Positions 54,251 through 64,000 of a stretch of 64,000 bases of DNA are shown here, piece after piece (within the stretch, counting starts at the first letter, position 1; each line of letters opens with the position of its first letter). The translations under genes were made by a program, and so were the position numbers. Origin of the DNA: Onchocerca volvulus (lineage: Eukaryota; Nematoda; Chromadorea; Rhabditida; Onchocercidae). The notes below the pieces were generated by a model that had not been told where the DNA came from, made no database searches, and saw only the letters and a program-made list of their open reading frames with translations. The stretch lies in contig HG738140.1 in assembly GCA_000499405.2 (NCBI GenBank), positions 12,923,560 to 12,987,559 of the forward strand, given 5' to 3'.

Positions 54251-55393
54251 AAATAAAGAGAATGCTTGTAAAACAGTAAAACATTCCTTGATATCATACG
54301 CATAAATCATCATAATCATATCAACAAACAATACTTCTGTCAAGTTAGCTCAGAAAGTGGCGATAATTCTTATGTGCGTTTAATAAGCCAAAATTATCGG
54401 CGAACTGTTCCAAAGAAACAAAACCATGAAGATACTGATAAATGACAGTCATCGCTACTGCTGTTGTGTGTATTTGCAATTAGCTGCACAATACATATAA
54501 CAAATGGTACAAACAAATCAAAAAATGACTGCTGCCAGTTGTGGAAAAAATGAATTTCGAAAAAAAGTTCTGAATTCCAAGAACATGTAAATTTTTTCCT
54601 GAACTAATTAAACGCACAATACTACTTTGAATTACGGACTACATCTTCCGCAATTCAACAGAGGGTATCAAATACATATACATATAGTTAATAATAGATA
54701 AATGAATAAATCTTTTTCTCGTATGACAATTTTTGAACTAAAAGAGAAAGAAGAGGAAAATGAGAAAAAATAAAAATGCCAACAATATTTCATCTAAACA
54801 TATGAATTAAAAAATAAACCAGGAAAAAAAAACAACGTAATAACAACAATTTCTTTAAAATAAAATGAAAATCCCAGTCTTTACAGTTTTATGAGGAAAT
54901 ACAGCTAGAAATTCGAGGAATTCAAAATTTTATCCGTTTACTTTTGTATAAGAGGTAAATCTGAAGACATTCAAATAAACTTTTATAATAAATACTACAT
55001 AAATAGATGAAAAGAGAACTATATAAAAATAAAAATGGATAAAAATTTATGAAGAACTTTTACCAGCTCAAATTTCCTCAATTAGAACGGTTTGGAAGGG
55101 CTAATTCACAACACTTGGGAACCAATTTGTGGAATAACAAAAGAATAGTAATGAAACTTCCTAGATCTTCTAGAGAATCGAAAAGTATGCCATGAAAATA
55201 GCACTTTTTTACTACAGTAAATCACAACACGTAGAGAAGGCCCCTGAAGCTTATAATTGTCATTCCACAAAGTAATGTCTTGGAAATAAAATGGCCCTTC
55301 CATAAATTGTAAAATCAGGATTAACAAACGGACGACAAAAAACGGCAAATAGAATTTGCAGTAGGCATCAACATCACAACATCACTATGATCA

Positions 55394-56355
55394 TTACTCT
55401 TCGCTTTCACCACCTTCTTCACCTTCCACATCGTCATCATCTCCAAAATCACCCCCTTCACCATCACCTTGGCCATCGGTTTCCTCGGATCCAATGCTTG
55501 CTTCATCATCTTCGCTACCTCCATCTTCCTCATCGCCTAAACTTTCATCCTCACCACCGCTCGATTCTTCGACACCCTCTTCTCCATCCGCAGCTTCCTC
55601 ACCGTCTTCGTCGTGTTCACCATCATGATTTTCATTTGTTGTCTTCTCTTTATTTTCTGAAAAATCTAGATTTCTAATCTGATTGAACATTATCAGAAGA
55701 GCGTATGCTATCCGTTTCCTTGCAACATGAGCAATATGTCTCCAACAATTCCAGCTCAAGCAATGATTTCTAATTTCTTAATTTCTTTGGTCAAGTATTG
55801 CATTTTAATTCTCCAATTTCATATTCTTTAAAAGTTTGGGGACAAATTGCAGTTTAATAAAGGAATCGATTCAGAAAAAATAAAAAAACACATTAAAAAA
55901 ACCTTTCAAGGAGGCATTTTTGTCCGATCTTAAATCTTTGATCTGCGCATCACCTGCTGCCTGGAAATAGCATATCCAGTTTTGTGAGATCATAATTACT
56001 GAATCAAACACAACACGTTGAAGGAAAAATAGTAAAGTTACTATTCCTTGAAGTACAGAAATAATAAACAGTTTTCCCCAATCTAGCATTTTCAAATTCT
56101 TGAAGTTCTCTTACTATTATTCGATTTTCATAATCTTATCATCAAATCACTACAGTGATATTACCCAACAGTTAAAAAGTGTCCTGAATGATCTTATGTA
56201 CCTGAAAAAGTATCAATCTAGGGGCTAAAAATTTGGAAAAATCTTACAGCAACAATTCCATTCTCCACTTTTGCTCCCTTAGCGGCCACACCATTCTCTG
56301 TATCTTTCTCCTCCAACTTCCTTTTTTCAGCGACTCGCTCGTCAACTGCACTCAT
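55394..56355 (-). CDS. Prothymosin-like highly acidic protein, 142 aa, 3 exons
   Basis: Exons 56248-56355, 55903-55960 and 55394-55656 total 429 nt with consistent phases. The start is MSAVDERVAEKRKLEEKDT; an in-frame ATG upstream lies before a TTTTAG acceptor at 56,429/56,430 and is probably intronic. The N-terminal half is charged and lysine-containing (KRKLEEK, AAKGAKVENG, LRSDKN). The last exon is almost entirely Glu, Asp, Gly and Ser (for example GDFGDDDDVEGEEGGESEE) and ends at TAA. Composition and size fit the prothymosin/parathymosin type, small disordered nuclear proteins that bind linker histones. The C-terminal Lys-rich nuclear signal of vertebrate prothymosin is absent; KRKLEEK might replace it. 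Acidic tails evolve by drift, so this could be another nuclear acidic protein. The gene call is firm; the family is tentative. Confidence 0.8.
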
Positions 56356-59300
56356 TTTTTGATTGTTATTTTTCGGCTTTTCAAGATAACGATTACACTG
56401 TTGCGGTAATGCGTAACTACACAACGAACCTAAAATCAACATAACAATTTCAACAAGAATTATGTACCAACTAAATTACATGACGTCAAATGAAATCACA
56501 ATAGCAGCAGCACATATGTTATGTAAGTAATGCAAATGCAACAATAACGTCTCAAGTTTTAGAACAGTTTCTACAACGCTCCTAGAAAAAAAAAACTATC
56601 GATTTGTGGGTGAAGTTGCTAAGCAATGGCTCAAACAGTTGCTAACAATATTACATAATATTCATTATTTATAACAATTTAAAGTTATTCTACATGTCGC
56701 CAGATGTGTCACATGCATTTAAGTTTGATACCCATACATACCTACACATATACATACATAGACATACACATTCACACAGCAGCAATGTCAAACATAAATG
56801 GCACTATATGCAAGCATTATAGAGCCGCACACCGTATGTTGCTCGAGTTTCACTCAACTCTTCGTGCCAAGTTGAGGGGGGAACTGGCGGAGTGCTAGAA
56901 ATGGAGAGAATTGAACCCTGGAAAGCCCGCTACATTTCAATCTTCGCACAGATACAGTGAGGGAGGTACCTTCATACTAATAGTTCGCCTTTGTGGCATC
57001 TTGCCAACAGACATACCTCTTCTCTGCAATGACCACATAACCCTTACTCTCAGCATTACCGCCAAAACTTTCATAACTTTCTTTCTTCTTCCCTCCTCTG
57101 CATCTCCAACCCATTCTCTCTCTCTCTTCGTCGCTCTTCAAAACTGTTTTTTTGAATTTTTCTCCCTCCCTTTCTCTTTCTCTCTGTTATATGGAGTCGC
57201 TATAGCACTAATTGATGGCTCTCAATCCATCACCCACCAAACACACATGCTATTACTCAGTCGATTACTCACAGTGCCATGCTCGCAATGAAGAGAAGAG
57301 AAGCGGTCGTCGCAGCATTTCAAATTAAAATTTCCCGAGCAATAAAGCGGGCAAGCTGATTGACTCGCATAATGCAAACGAGGTACTCTTTCTGTCGTAC
57401 CCTTGTCCTCCTGTTTCATCCATCCACCAATCACTCTCTCAATTTTGCTCTCTCCCATTGTGTCAATTAGATTGGTGATCAGTTAGCATTTAACTAAGAA
57501 ACTGAGGGAGACAGGTCAAACATCATCATCATCACCACTGCTGACCTCTCTATCCTTCATCTTTTATGATCACTCCTCATCGTCACCATTATCATCATCA
57601 GCCTCAGCAGCACAATAATCCAACACCACGCATCCATCCATCCATTCATCTCTTCCAGGGTACATTAAGAAATAGCTACCATCGTGCAACAAAATGTCCG
57701 ATGAATGCTTCAATTCCCTTTTTCATCTTTCAAGCCATTTAAAACTTTCTTAGAAACGAAATAAGAAAGGGATAGATGGGGAATTGATCGAAAAAAAAAT
57801 TGACAAGCATAACTTACAATACACCAAATATCCACTAGTTGTAATCGATAACGGAGCATGACAAGTTCTTCTGCCCTCTCGTTTACCTTATTCTATCCTA
57901 TCATTTCCACATAAGTTATTACACACATATCTTGGCTTCTCCAACTACTTGGAAGTTTCACGTATGATTCTAATAACAAAAATCCAATGGGAAAGAAAAG
58001 CGATTTCAAGGAAGAAAGACCTACAAACATCTCAAATGGATCCTTAGCAAATTATCATTGACATACTGCATTGATAAGAAATTAAAGCATTTGAAAGCCA
58101 CTCAATGGAATGAATGAAAAGTCGATGAAGGGAAGCAACTGACTTCCTATAAAAAAAACCAGAAGGGAAAAAAAAGACCAGCAAGAAGATCGCCAAGAAA
58201 AGATTTGTGTTTAACTTTGATTTTAGGCCTGGCACAACTAATGCCAAAAATCACACTAATACTGCTGACAAATAAAATGTTCAGAAGCATGAGATATGTA
58301 AAAAATAAATCGAAATTGATACATAAGATGCAATTCTATTATATTGAAAAGGCACAAAATATTACAAGTGGAAAAACTCCACATGAAGAAAATAAATGAA
58401 AATGAAAGGACGTAATTTCATCGCATGAATTGAAATCAAACAAAGTGAAAAGAATACTTACAAACTTAACAATCAATAAAACGAAATGGAATGTTCTTAT
58501 CAGTTAGCTTGCCGGAGGGAATGACTATACTTGAAGAAGGTTAAAGATTTGACGATAAAAAAGAAAGGTAATGTACCGGTATAAATATTTATAAAACTAA
58601 AACCAATAAAGATATAGTAATTCTTTTTTTTTTTTTTTTGCAAACACTATAAGAGTTATGAGAAAAATATTAACACAAATTCAGTGACAATCGTGACATT
58701 GATGGAAATGATCAAGACGGATGACATGCGCATTCATCAACAAGTGTTGCCACTCCATGAAATAATGATGGTAAGTGAGACGAAATAAATGAGCCCGAAT
58801 GACTGCCCCTCTGTTAGCTCGCGGGAACTTTACACTTGATAAGTTGGTTTCACTTCGCGCATTATGATACATTATTGACATGTTTGCAATGATCATAAGA
58901 GAAGGTCCTCATGCAGCGTGCAACTCAGTGATAAAAGTTCAAAAGAAAAACAACGTATACGGTACATTTAGAGTGCCAAGTATGACTCCTCCTTACATTT
59001 ACCGATGAAAATACCGTTTAAGTTAATATTATGAGTGATGAGATGCAGAAAATATTCGAAATTGCAATTCTAAAAGTCATAATCAAATTGTGAAATGGAA
59101 ATAACAAATGTGACAAATATGTTGGAATTGAGTGAAAGAAGAAGAAACACAGGTAAGTAAACACTTAAATTTAATAACTCATGAGGCACGGCTCATTTAG
59201 CCACAGCTAGGCCTATGTCTGAACTCTCGAATGAAGAATAGCAAAACATGGCACTTCGCTGGCCGATATCCAAACAAATCACGGCCCAACATAGTCAGTC

Positions 59301-61299
59301 GATAATCTTTGCTGATAGAGGATAGAGGAAGGAAGGCGATGCGCCTTGGCGAGCGGTCGGTCGCACAGAGAGACGAGTTAAGTGAAGGTTGGAATGGAAC
59401 CGAGTAGACGCACTACCTGCATCGATAAGATGTTGCCGTGGCATTCCGAGATGCATCCGTATATGCCACCGGTTGACAGACAGGTACGTACATACAGACA
59501 CACACCAACACACACACATGCATATTTGAATATGTATGCATCTGCACAACACCGGATGGAGGTGCTTTTTGCATAAGTACTGCACGCATACGCATAGACA
59601 TGCATGTGTGCATGTCTATGTGTATAAATGCACATAACACACGTGCATGCGCGTGCACATGCACGCATGCATATGCACACATAACACACATATGCATGTA
59701 CATACACAGGCACGCGTGCATATACACACATAACACACAGTATATTTAAGTGCGCTCTCGTATCTGCACAATACAGAAGCATTCTGTGAGTAATGCATGC
59801 ACACACACACACATACATGTGCACGTTATGCATATATGCATGCACACACACACACACTCATAGATTGGATAGTTTGGCGGGTGATGAGATACCGGCGAAA
59901 AGCCACAATGGTGATCGAGCCTCAACGGACTAGTCAACTCGTCGGATTGCAGTCGATGAATCCAACAACTGAGTGGAAAGCAATTATCGAGGGGTGGAGT
60001 AGTGCGTGCAGGGCGGGGTATGCAAGTTGACTTACGAAAGCTTGCAGTTATACGAGCGAGTGTTGTAAATCCCTCCCCTCCGCCATTTATAGTTGGTGCA
60101 TCGCGCTGCTAACGGTGTACGTGTATCAATTGCATGCAGCTACGACATCGCATACTGCAGGTTAACTGCAAAGATGTTTGCATTAGAGCAGTGACATTTA
60201 ATACGAGTGTGTAATACAATCGCTGTTGATAATTCATGTTTTAATGATATGATTAGCGACAGGCGCAAATTAATCATCCGTACTCAATTTCATCCGCACA
60301 TTTCGCTACCTGAAATAACAAGGATTCTCTATCGACATTTTTACCTTAACCATTTCATACCATTCTTTCAATTTACAACAATTCTCCACACATGAACTGA
60401 TTAGCAATATATCATAAGAAGGGCAGCCGTATAGGATTTATTTCTAACAATTAATTACTCTAAAATATTATCTAAAGTAAGAAAGCTAAAATAAGAGAAA
60501 CAAAATTTACGCCAGTTCTATTTAATTCATAATGTACAAAATGACACTGAAAGTTTAGTAAAAAATGGGAAGTATTTGTAAGATTAGCACATAATAATTG
60601 TTGGAAACACAATGGAAGACTACATTTATATAGTGAATACGAATGTTATTATGACTGGAGTTTAGCCTTATTAGCCAATATATTATTAGGAATATCATTT
60701 TTTATCAAAAAAAAAAGAAAAGAAAAGAAAAATTAGAAGGAAAAATCTTTCATCGTTTTTTGTCAGATAACTTATGCAGCTTGAATTAAATAATTCTGGA
60801 TCTCAACGGACATGCTCGGAATATATATTAAATAGTTACTAAAATAAACATTTTCCCAGTTGGAAGACATATGAATTTTCACGACTGAACAGAATGCTGA
60901 AATGCAAACTGTGCAGTTTGCATAAGTATCGATGACAGGTACAGTTACTGTAAAGATAAGCGGAAAAATTGCGCTCTACACAGATCACTAGAAGCTCTTT
61001 TGAATCACAATGTTGGCTAAATGATGATATCCAGATTACTTCGTGTTTTATTTTCCTTTTCCATTTCAATAAACAAAAAGACCGGATACTAAACTCAAGA
61101 TATTATTATCATCAAAAAAAAAAATCTGAAAGCAATAGTAGATACAGTAACCGTAATGTCATAATGAAAACAATTAAGCTAAATGAAAGTGGACGATTTT
61201 CATTAAATATGCGATCAAAAATTGTGATAAATTATCTAAAGAAAAACATACTGAAAGAACGAATGGCAAAATATTTTCATTACAACATAGATGTCTTAA
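56356..61299. promoter_or_regulatory. GC-richer flank, likely regulatory
   Basis: Base composition shifts here: GC and CpG are more frequent than anywhere else in the window, mainly at 56,800-57,700 and 58,700-60,200. No exon chain was found. Contents include pyrimidine runs (57,110-57,190), ATC/CATCAT-rich DNA (57,520-57,610), a CA/TG tract (59,490-59,870), and GC-rich sequence ending with CTCCCCTCCGCCATTTATAG near 60,075-60,095, which resembles a promoter. It could be upstream control DNA of the prothymosin-like gene, or the 5' end of a gene whose exons I missed. The last 400 bases include the 3' UTR of the OTUD3-like gene. Confidence 0.45.
59490..59870. repeat. CA/TG and TGCATG-rich alternating purine-pyrimidine tract
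   Basis: Several hundred bases are dominated by CACACA, TGCATG, GTGCATGCGCGTGCAC and ATACACACATAACACAC. Near-perfect purine-pyrimidine alternation favours Z-DNA. Long open frames on both strands here (up to 159 codons on the minus strand, rich in Cys, Val, His and Met) are artefacts of this repeat. Confidence 0.8.
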
Positions 61300-63951
61300 T
61301 TACAGTGTCAAGAAACGAAGATCGCCTTGCATGTTCAGATGGTTTTCTGACATACTATCATCAGCTTGCTTTCGTTCCGATTTCTTCTTTTGCTCAGAAG
61401 CTATCAGCTAAAATATTTGTAAATTAGGAATTATTCTCAGGCTGAATCTTTTTTAATATCGAAATGAACTAATTTATTCCGAACGATTAAGGATATCATT
61501 CTCTTATTCGGAGAAGTGAACAATTCTTCTGCACATCTTCCTGTGCATAAGAAATCATAAATTTTAATGCCTGATACTTCAACTACAAAATAAGATTCGG
61601 AAAATGGAGAAACATGACTAAATCTGAAAGTCGGAAACATATATTAACAGTTTCCGGAAAAACTGTCAATATTTCATTTCCCTTGTTCATATCTTATTAA
61701 AAGCAAAACTTGAGGATTCCAAGCCAACCGATCAGTCAAAAAAAATTTTTTTTATGCCAAAAACTGAGAATGCATTAACTTAACTGATTCATCCGAAAGA
61801 GTGTACTCAAATAAGAAGACTCTGCAGTCTAAAGCACTACTTTCTATTAATAGAAATAATCTAAAAATTCCACCAATATATGAAATAACGAAAAACACCT
61901 CAATGGCAGCATCATTTGGACGAGCTGGTATAGTACAACGCCTGTCAATATCTTCAGTATTCCGGCCTTTTGATATTCTGTGTTCTAAAATAAAAAAAAA
62001 AGTAAAATAATACTTTTCTAATATATATATATATATATATCAAATTCTTAGCCTGTCATAGAGGGAAAGAATTCATAAAGTTACGGATTTTACTAGAAAA
62101 ATTTTCCTAGAAAAAAAAAAAAAACATTTTCAGAAATGTTTCCTAAAGATATTACTGCCTTATCATTGCTTGAATTATTTACCTCAGCCACTCTGATAAA
62201 TTTTGTATAAGAATCAGAGAAGATCTGTGTCATGTATTCTGTAAATCAAAAAAAAAAAAAAAAAATGCTAGTTTTATTTCAACTTGAACCTTATTTCTGT
62301 TCAATTCTAAGTTAAATTTAAGTTGCCAGTTTGAAAAGAATTCTAATTAAATGAATCAGTTCAAATAAAAAATGATAAACTTTCACTTGTCATTTCCATA
62401 TCACTTTGGTTTTTCGATTTGGAAAGATTTCCATCATCGCCGGGAGCAACAAATAATGCAACTGATAGGAGGTAATCAACGGTTTGATCTAAATCTCTTG
62501 AATTTTCTATAAGAGCTTCTGCAGCCAAGGTAGCATCACGACAGCCAGTACGATTCATCACCTGATCAATGACAATAAATTTACACAGTTTTTTAACAAG
62601 AAAAAAGATCAGTAATACTGCCATTTTCGTGAAGCAGAAATTGAACAATAATTTAGGAGTATACACAGATGAAAAAAGTGCAAATTATAAATAAAATCAG
62701 AACATGGAATTAAACAATTTATTTTTGTTCCTCCTTGTATCATATTATTACTTTACATATGATAATAAAAAAAAATATTTTTCACTGGAAAAAAGTTAAT
62801 GTATAAGACGAGCATTAGTGGAATTTTCCAAGAAAGACAGTTTTAAAAATAATGAACTTACTTCATGAACCAAAGTAGTGAAATCGTCTTCCCCATATAA
62901 GTATGTATGAAAAGTTCCTTCACTTGAAGCATCTGAGTTATTTTTACGTAACTTTGATACAGATTGCTGGAGATTACCAGAACTTGCCTTCGAAGTGATA
63001 GGTTTCGTAGATGTATACACACTGTGTGATGTACAACATGGAACAGTTGTTGGAACCTGCAAAAGCATTCAAAGTAACATGAATGATGTAAAAGTGGTGA
63101 AACAGCAGTTTTTTGCAGCACATATCCTTTAATTTTTATAAGTATTTTCTACTAAATATTGCAGCTGCGAAAACTGAATCAACTGTTCTTCTTAATTCAT
63201 TTAGAAACACATAATTGGTATATGTATCAATTTTTTAAGTTTAAAAAATATTTTAACGTTTTTTAATGCATCTCACAGTGTTTCTGATAGGTGAAAGTAT
63301 TTATGTGTCTTATATTTCTAAACAATGTTTCTCTTTTGTTATAAATATATAAAGACCTTACAGTGTCTTGGAATAAAAACCAAATAATGTTAGAAAAATG
63401 AAATGAAATCCGAACAGATTTCATTAAACAAAGCAGTATAAATTTTACATTCTACCATTAGAAATTTTGAAATCCTAATTTCTAAAATTACCAGCCGCAA
63501 AGATCGCTATTTAAAGGCAGCGTTGTTTAGAAGTAATAACATCACTATACATTTCAATAATAGTAATTTACGTTTTCATGGGTCAAAACTTTTATTTTTT
63601 TTTTTTTACATCTATGATGACTAAGACTCTCACCCAGCCGTCTTTAATAAAAGTGAAATCGACATGAATTAATTGGAAAAAAATTTTTCTTTTTCTAGAA
63701 ATAATAATTTAGTACCAAAATGCGTATTCCAGCAGGAGTATTCGCGATATCACCGAAACGACGAACACTCGAATAATGCTCACCGTTATGATAAGAAAGA
63801 TGAACTTCAGGAGCATTACTGTCTTCTGAACCCTGAATCTTCCATAGCGGTCTATTAAGCTGGTGTATAATGATGTTTACTTCGTGTAAGCGTGCAAAAG
63901 CAACAAGCGCGTCCTGGCCAGCATAAGTACCCGGCCGGCTCAAATCATTTA
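61300..63951 (-). CDS. OTUD3-like OTU deubiquitinase, C-terminal 267 aa (5' end outside window)
   Basis: OTUD3 is a cysteine protease that cuts ubiquitin chains. Exons here are 63716-63951, 62862-63056, 62381-62561, 61899-61984 and 61300-61407, with matching phases, ending at TAA. The first carries the second half of the OTU domain: RPGTYAGQDALVAFARLHEV, IIIHQLNRPLWKIQG and the catalytic-His motif GEHYSSVRR (His codon 63,776-63,778). The spacing and the HQLN-PLW motif are those of OTUD3 rather than other OTU families. A linker rich in Ser follows, then a UBA-like helix segment (TGCRDATLAAEALIEN, LDQTVDYLLSV) as in OTUD3, and a basic tail (EQKKKSERKQ). The catalytic Cys and Asp must be encoded beyond position 64,000; 63,952-64,000 is intron. 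The junction GAAA|GTTTATC at 62,381/62,380 is the least typical donor. Confidence 0.92.
62021..62040. repeat. (AT)10 microsatellite
   Basis: Ten uninterrupted AT units in an intron of the OTUD3-like gene. Confidence 0.9.
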
Positions 63952-64000
63952 CTACAAAAACAATATAAATAATAACCAATCACAAAAAATCAAATTTCTG

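Larger units (their letters stand above)
47866..55393. other. AT-rich intergenic region with possible coding remnants
   Basis: No gene is supported between the cysteine-rich and prothymosin-like genes. Most of it is low-complexity AT. A duplicated segment (AACTTTGATTGCnATTCATT) lies at about 51,010-51,058. A 19-bp inverted repeat sits at 52,884-52,923. The stretch 53,380-54,155 is less AT-biased and open in long overlapping frames, as described separately. The right end, about 54,300-55,393, should include the 3' UTR of the prothymosin-like gene. Confidence 0.45.

Noticed and set aside
56356..56442. Upstream in-frame ATG extending the prothymosin-like protein
   Set aside because: A TTTTAG acceptor at 56,429/56,430 lies between, so the extension is probably intronic; the MSAVDER start is cleaner.
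56911..57291. 126-codon plus-strand ORF
   Set aside because: It runs through pyrimidine-rich DNA (Ser/Leu/Phe-rich product), has no splice partners and matches no family.
59378..59857. 159-codon minus-strand ORF, the longest in the window
   Set aside because: It is a direct translation of the CA/TG tract, giving repetitive Cys-Val-His-Met sequence, with overlapping frames open on both strands.
61437..61640. 67-codon minus-strand ORF inside the OTUD3-like gene
   Set aside because: It lies in an intron; its acceptor would bring in an immediate in-frame stop (ATT TAG).

Overview
This is nuclear DNA from a parasitic nematode, most likely a filarial worm. It is very AT-rich, full of A/T homopolymers, with short exons, TTTCAG-type splice acceptors and GTAAGT-type donors. 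It also holds an exact copy of the 22-nt nematode spliced leader SL1. No bacterial operons, phage genes, CRISPR arrays or intact transposons are visible. The species cannot be fixed from the sequence alone.

Layout. 1-11,899: gene-poor, AT-rich, with low-complexity repeats. 11,900-11,971: tRNA-Pro(UGG), minus strand. 14,869-20,470: an 11-exon minus-strand gene for a YTHDC1-like m6A reader. 23,110-28,549: a plus-strand GILT-family thiol reductase, divergent from the YTH gene. 33,123-34,621: plus-strand rab-7 in four coding exons. 37,777-37,905: a solitary SL1-like element, minus strand. 42,899-47,865: a seven-exon minus-strand gene for a secreted, cysteine-rich, C-terminally anchored protein that I do not recognise. 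55,394-56,355: a three-exon minus-strand gene for a very acidic prothymosin-like protein. 56,356-61,299: GC-richer flank with a long CA/TG-rich, Z-DNA-prone tract. 61,300-63,951: the 3' part of an OTUD3-like deubiquitinase, minus strand, whose 5' end lies beyond the window.

Exon models were built by reading splice sites and checking phase. Six genes give exon sets whose phases agree at every junction, and the five complete ones have totals divisible by three. The single published-style ORFs are mostly fragments of these exons or intron read-through.

Rab-7 and GILT both belong to the late endosome/lysosome, but they are separate, monocistronic-looking genes 4.6 kb apart. The YTH protein and the prothymosin-like protein are predicted nuclear, and OTUD3 acts on ubiquitin chains. 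Nothing suggests one shared pathway. The most notable items are the YTH protein with a shortened m6A-pocket loop, the isolated SL1-like element outside a 5S array, and the unrecognised cysteine-rich surface protein with two in-frame acceptors and duplicated intron repeats.
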